This document shows, one piece after another, positions 61,073 to 64,000 of a DNA stretch of 64,000 bases. The notes under the pieces are model-generated. The model did not search any database. It was given only the letters and a program-made list of their open reading frames with translations, and had not been told where the DNA came from. Location: positions 1 to 64,000 of the forward strand of contig NZ_LVWG01000018.1 of the NCBI RefSeq assembly GCF_001622165.1, written 5' to 3'. The stretch is from Pelodictyon luteolum. GTDB lineage: Bacteria > Bacteroidota > Chlorobiia > Chlorobiales > Chlorobiaceae. The position numbers were made by a program, and so were the translations under genes. The number at the start of each line of letters is the position of its first letter. Position 1 is the stretch's first letter.

Positions 61073-62635
61073 TCATTTCCCTGTACCGTCAATATGGACA
61101 CGGAACTGCAGGGCATCTACGCCCTTCTCCTGATGGCCGGGGGGAAGCGTTGAGGCATTACCGTCCCTGAGAGATGCATAATGCGGCGAAAGGATCTCTA
61201 TGCCTGCTTCGGCGCAGAAGTCCTGGATATTCTGGTAGAGCAGGGAGTATGTAAGGGCCATCTGCAGGGGGCTATCGGTATAGGCATTGATCTCATAGCG
61301 GACATAGTAATCATCGAGACCGGTCTGCAGGACGAACGGCTTCGGGTCCGGAAGGATTCCCTCCGTCCCGACTGCCGCCTTAATGAGGGTCTCGTGCACC
61401 AGCCGCCAGGAGATGTCATAGCCAAGGGTGATGGTGGCATGCAGGATAAGCCCGCCCGCATGCGACACGCCGCTGTAGTTGATAATGTGGCTTCCCATCA
61501 CCATGCCATTGGGTATGGTGATCTCCTCATTCTTGATGGTCAGGATGCGGGTGACGAGCAGCCCCTTTTCGATGACGTCACCGACGGTGTCGGCTATTTT
61601 CACACGGTCCCCCACCCTGAAAGCTCCCGTATAGGTCATCACGACACCGGAGACGACATTGGCTACGACAGAAGTTGAGCCCAGCGAGAAGAGCAGACCG
61701 ATGAAGACCGAAACACCCTGGAATGCCGGTGAGGACGAACCAGGCAGATAGGGGAAAGAGAGTACCAGCGCGAGTGCGATCACCAGAAAACGGACCAGCT
61801 GGTAGGTGGGAATGGACCACTCCGCCTTGAATCCGCTGAGGGTGATCGTGCCTTTTTCAACTTCACCAAAGAGAAACCGGATCAGTTTCAGTCCATACCG
61901 GGTGGCGAGGATCACCAGCATGAGAATGAAAAGGCTCGGGATGTAGCCCAGAAATCCGCTCCAGGCATGCTCGATGCTGAGGAAAAGAGCGCCGAGGGCA
62001 CTCTGCACCGTTCCGCGGGTCCCGGGAAAGATGCTGAACAGGCCGGTCAGGTAGACAAACGCAAGCAATGCATTGAGGGTATAGCGGGCATAACGGCTGA
62101 GGCCAAGAAGAAAGCCGGTGAGCTGGGAGGCAGTGAATACCTGCACCTTCTGAATGGAAAAGCCCTTCAGCCTGCGGTCCTTTTCCCGACGGATTCGCAC
62201 TTCAAGCGCCTGGAAACCGGTTTTGAGCCAGACCGAGATCCGAAGCAGCAGCAAGGTCTCAAGTGCAATGAGAGCAACATTTACGACCAGCTCCACAGCA
62301 GGCATCTGCAACAAGCCTTTGAGAGCAAACCATCCCTCACCAATAATGCGCGCGATGACGGGATGAGCTGCGAGAATCTGCAGGGCGGAGGCAAAAGCAG
62401 AGAGTATGAGCGCCATTCGGGCGGTGTATGTAACGCCGCGGGTGAGTGCCGATGGATCATTGAGCTTCAGTCGGCTGACAGCCAGCCTGATGAGGGGGAC
62501 CCGCTCAAGGAGGCCGGCCGCAAATCCTGCGATACGGCCGGCAAACAACAGGCCGAAGAGCACGACAGCAAGAGCTGCGGCAAGGGTTGCCCAGAGGGAA
62601 TCAAAAGTGAGAGAGGAAAAATCAATGCGGTCCAT
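61073..62635 (-). CDS. Mechanosensitive ion channel, MscS family
   Basis: This 520-residue protein has several N-terminal membrane helices (from about residue 15 to 300). The MscS core follows: a TM3-like helix with glycine/alanine-rich SLGSTSVVANVVSGVVMTYTGAF near residue 330-352, and the beta domain with VGDRVKIADTVGDVIEKGLLVTRI near 360. A C-terminal alpha/beta domain completes it. It is much longer at the N-terminus than E. coli MscS (286 residues) and resembles MscS-like channels of the MSL/YnaI type with extra helices. It opens under osmotic downshift. The start at 62635 follows conserved topology; no clear ribosome-binding site. Confidence 0.88.
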   Translation of the reverse strand: MDRIDFSSLTFDSLWATLAAALAVVLFGLLFAGRIAGFAAGLLERVPLIRLAVSRLKLNDPSALTRGVTYTARMALILSAFASALQILAAHPVIARIIGEGWFALKGLLQMPAVELVVNVALIALETLLLLRISVWLKTGFQALEVRIRREKDRRLKGFSIQKVQVFTASQLTGFLLGLSRYARYTLNALLAFVYLTGLFSIFPGTRGTVQSALGALFLSIEHAWSGFLGYIPSLFILMLVILATRYGLKLIRFLFGEVEKGTITLSGFKAEWSIPTYQLVRFLVIALALVLSFPYLPGSSSPAFQGVSVFIGLLFSLGSTSVVANVVSGVVMTYTGAFRVGDRVKIADTVGDVIEKGLLVTRILTIKNEEITIPNGMVMGSHIINYSGVSHAGGLILHATITLGYDISWRLVHETLIKAAVGTEGILPDPKPFVLQTGLDDYYVRYEINAYTDSPLQMALTYSLLYQNIQDFCAEAGIEILSPHYASLRDGNASTLPPGHQEKGVDALQFRVHIDGTGK

Positions 62636-62855
62636 CTGCAAACAACGAGAGGTTAAGGGGAATTGTGAGAACAAGGGAAAGATACATCAGTAACAGCTGC
62701 AATACCCTCATCTTTATGCCGGGGACAGCCGGAGGCCCCCGCTGCGCCGCCGGAACCGTTCCTCGGCATGAAATTCTTTTTTTGGACGCCGTCTTCGTAT
62801 CTTCCCCCCCTGTCGCCCGGCACAACCGACACACGAAGAAACGCACCGAATACCA

Positions 62856-64000
62856 ATGGACTTACAGAAAGAGATCTCGAGACGGAAGACATTCGCCATC
62901 ATCAGCCACCCCGATGCAGGCAAAACCACCCTGACAGAGAAGTTTCTCCTGTTCGGAGGAGCCATACAGACAGCCGGCGCAGTAAAAAGCAACAAGATCC
63001 GCAAGAGCGCAACGAGCGACTTCATGGAGATTGAAAAGCAGAGAGGAATTTCAGTCGCCACCTCCGTCATGGGATTCGAATACGGCTTGAGACGTATCAA
63101 CATTCTCGACACGCCGGGCCACAAGGACTTTGCAGAAGATACCTACCGCACCCTGACGGCCGTTGACAGCGTCATCCTCGTCATCGACTGCGTCAAAGGC
63201 GTCGAAGAGCAGACTGAACGACTGATGGAAGTCTGCCGCATGCGCCACACTCCTGTCATCATCTTCATCAACAAGCTCGACCGCGAAGGACGCGATCCGT
63301 TCGAGCTGCTCGATGAACTTGAGGACAAACTCTCTATCAGCGTCCGCCCCCTCACCTGGCCCATCGGACAGGGTCAGTCGTTCAAGGGCGTCTATAACCT
63401 CTACGAAAAAAACCTCAACCTGTTCGAATCGGGTTCCAGCCGCGTGACGGAGAGTTTCGTCAGCCTCCAGGATCTCAACGATCCGGAACTGGACCGCTGG
63501 ATACCTGACAGTTTCTCAAAAAAACTGCGCGACGACGTCCTCCTCATCGAAGGAGTTTACGAGCCGTTCGAGGGGGAACTGTACCGTGACGGCCTTCTGG
63601 CGCCGGTGTTCTTTGGCAGCGCCATCAACAACTTCGGCATCCGCGAACTGCTTGAGACCTTCACAGAAATAGCCCCGAGCCCTGATGCCCGTGAAGCTGC
63701 CGAACGAACGGTTCACGCAGCCGAGGAGGCCATGACAGGGTTCGTCTTCAAGATCCATGCAAACCTCGACCCGAACCACCGCGACAGAACGGCGTTTTTC
63801 AAGATCTGCTCGGGCCGCTTCGAGCGCAACCGTTTCTATACCCACACCCGCCTGCAGAAAAAAGTCAGGTTCTCAAGTCCCACCCACTTTATGGCCAATG
63901 AAAAGAGCATCATCGACGATGCCTGGCCTGGAGACGTCATCGGCCTCTACGACAACGGTTCACTGAAAATCGGCGACACCCTTACCGAAGGCGAAGACCT
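62856..64000 (+). CDS. prfC: Peptide chain release factor 3 (partial)
   Basis: The gene starts at an ATG at 62856 ([15 protein letters not shown]) and runs past the right edge; 381 of about 530 residues are visible. G1 [13 protein letters not shown]2 region with [11 protein letters not shown]3 DTPGHKDF and G4 NKLDRE are all intact. The RF3-specific spacing, unlike EF-G, has the IQTAGAVKS...[15 protein letters not shown] segment. It recycles RF1/RF2 after termination. No problem is seen in the visible part. Confidence 0.95.
   Translation, partial: MDLQKEISRRKTFAIISHPDAGKTTLTEKFLLFGGAIQTAGAVKSNKIRKSATSDFMEIEKQRGISVATSVMGFEYGLRRINILDTPGHKDFAEDTYRTLTAVDSVILVIDCVKGVEEQTERLMEVCRMRHTPVIIFINKLDREGRDPFELLDELEDKLSISVRPLTWPIGQGQSFKGVYNLYEKNLNLFESGSSRVTESFVSLQDLNDPELDRWIPDSFSKKLRDDVLLIEGVYEPFEGELYRDGLLAPVFFGSAINNFGIRELLETFTEIAPSPDAREAAERTVHAAEEAMTGFVFKIHANLDPNHRDRTAFFKICSGRFERNRFYTHTRLQKKVRFSSPTHFMANEKSIIDDAWPGDVIGLYDNGSLKIGDTLTEGED

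Noticed and set aside
1-64000. CRISPR arrays, tRNA, rRNA, insertion sequences and riboswitches
   Set aside because: I looked for regular direct repeats with spacers, cloverleaf arms and transposase motifs and found none; no aptamer-like consensus was recognised in the gaps.

Overview
The window looks like chromosome of a Gram-negative, mostly anaerobic bacterium of moderately high GC, most likely a green sulfur bacterium (Chlorobium/Pelodictyon group). This is an inference from the gene set: an FAD/Fe-S giant oxidoreductase with an extra N-terminal domain, a sodium-pump-type oxaloacetate decarboxylase beside a fused class I fumarase (fitting a reductive TCA cycle), a full Pst/PhoU set, an outer-membrane porin and nonulosonic-acid genes. 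No rRNA, tRNA, CRISPR array or insertion sequence was found, and no photosynthesis gene is present to settle the assignment.

Layout. 1-740: edge of an AT-rich patch with a truncated HsdR-N-like nuclease-domain gene. 741-11064: nucleotidase-like protein, thioredoxin/TPR chaperone, Cu(I) P-type ATPase, hybrid histidine kinase with a HAD phosphatase, WYL regulator and a P2-type cation ATPase. 11065-18828: 1217-residue FAD/Fe-S oxidoreductase, GT2 glycosyltransferase, and a membrane operon (DoxX-like, oxidase-subunit-I-like, pentapeptide-repeat protein). 18987-29272: a continuous leftward phosphate block (PlsC-like acyltransferase, acyl-amino-acid-synthase-like GNAT, MurB-like fragment, porin, two PstS, PstC, PstA, PstB, PhoU, second PhoU-like protein). 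29493-37667: methyltransferase, HAD phosphatase, metallophosphoesterase, PHP phosphoesterase, TrmH, NtrC-type regulator, Nudix, TrxB, TrxA. 37751-44984: DnaE, GT4 and a GH65 phosphorylase. 45326-52608: zinc-ribbon/LRR protein, then UspA, fumarase, OadG, OadA, OadB in one leftward operon. 52901-64000: phosphotransferase/AAA fusion, ferritin-VIT iron exporter, HtpG, NeuB with KdsC-like phosphatase, PPK2, pyrophosphatase, MscS and the first part of RF3.

The most interesting element is the phosphate block. Two arrays of four 6-bp half-sites with an exact 11-bp period (the geometry of PhoB/PhoP boxes) lie at the same distance, 77-78 bp, upstream of two genes: the porin and the PlsC-like acyltransferase. 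A shorter array lies before pstC. Rho-independent terminators separate porin, pstS, pstS and pstC. The acyltransferase/GNAT pair resembles the OlsA/OlsB arrangement that makes phosphorus-free ornithine lipids in other bacteria. I therefore infer a phosphate-starvation module that joins phosphate capture to lipid replacement. Other unusual points are an OadB with a periplasmic barrel-sandwich domain, a NeuB that ends where its SAF domain should start, a kinase whose H-box reads H-Y instead of H-D, and three identical DnaA-box-like 9-mers in a gene-free gap.
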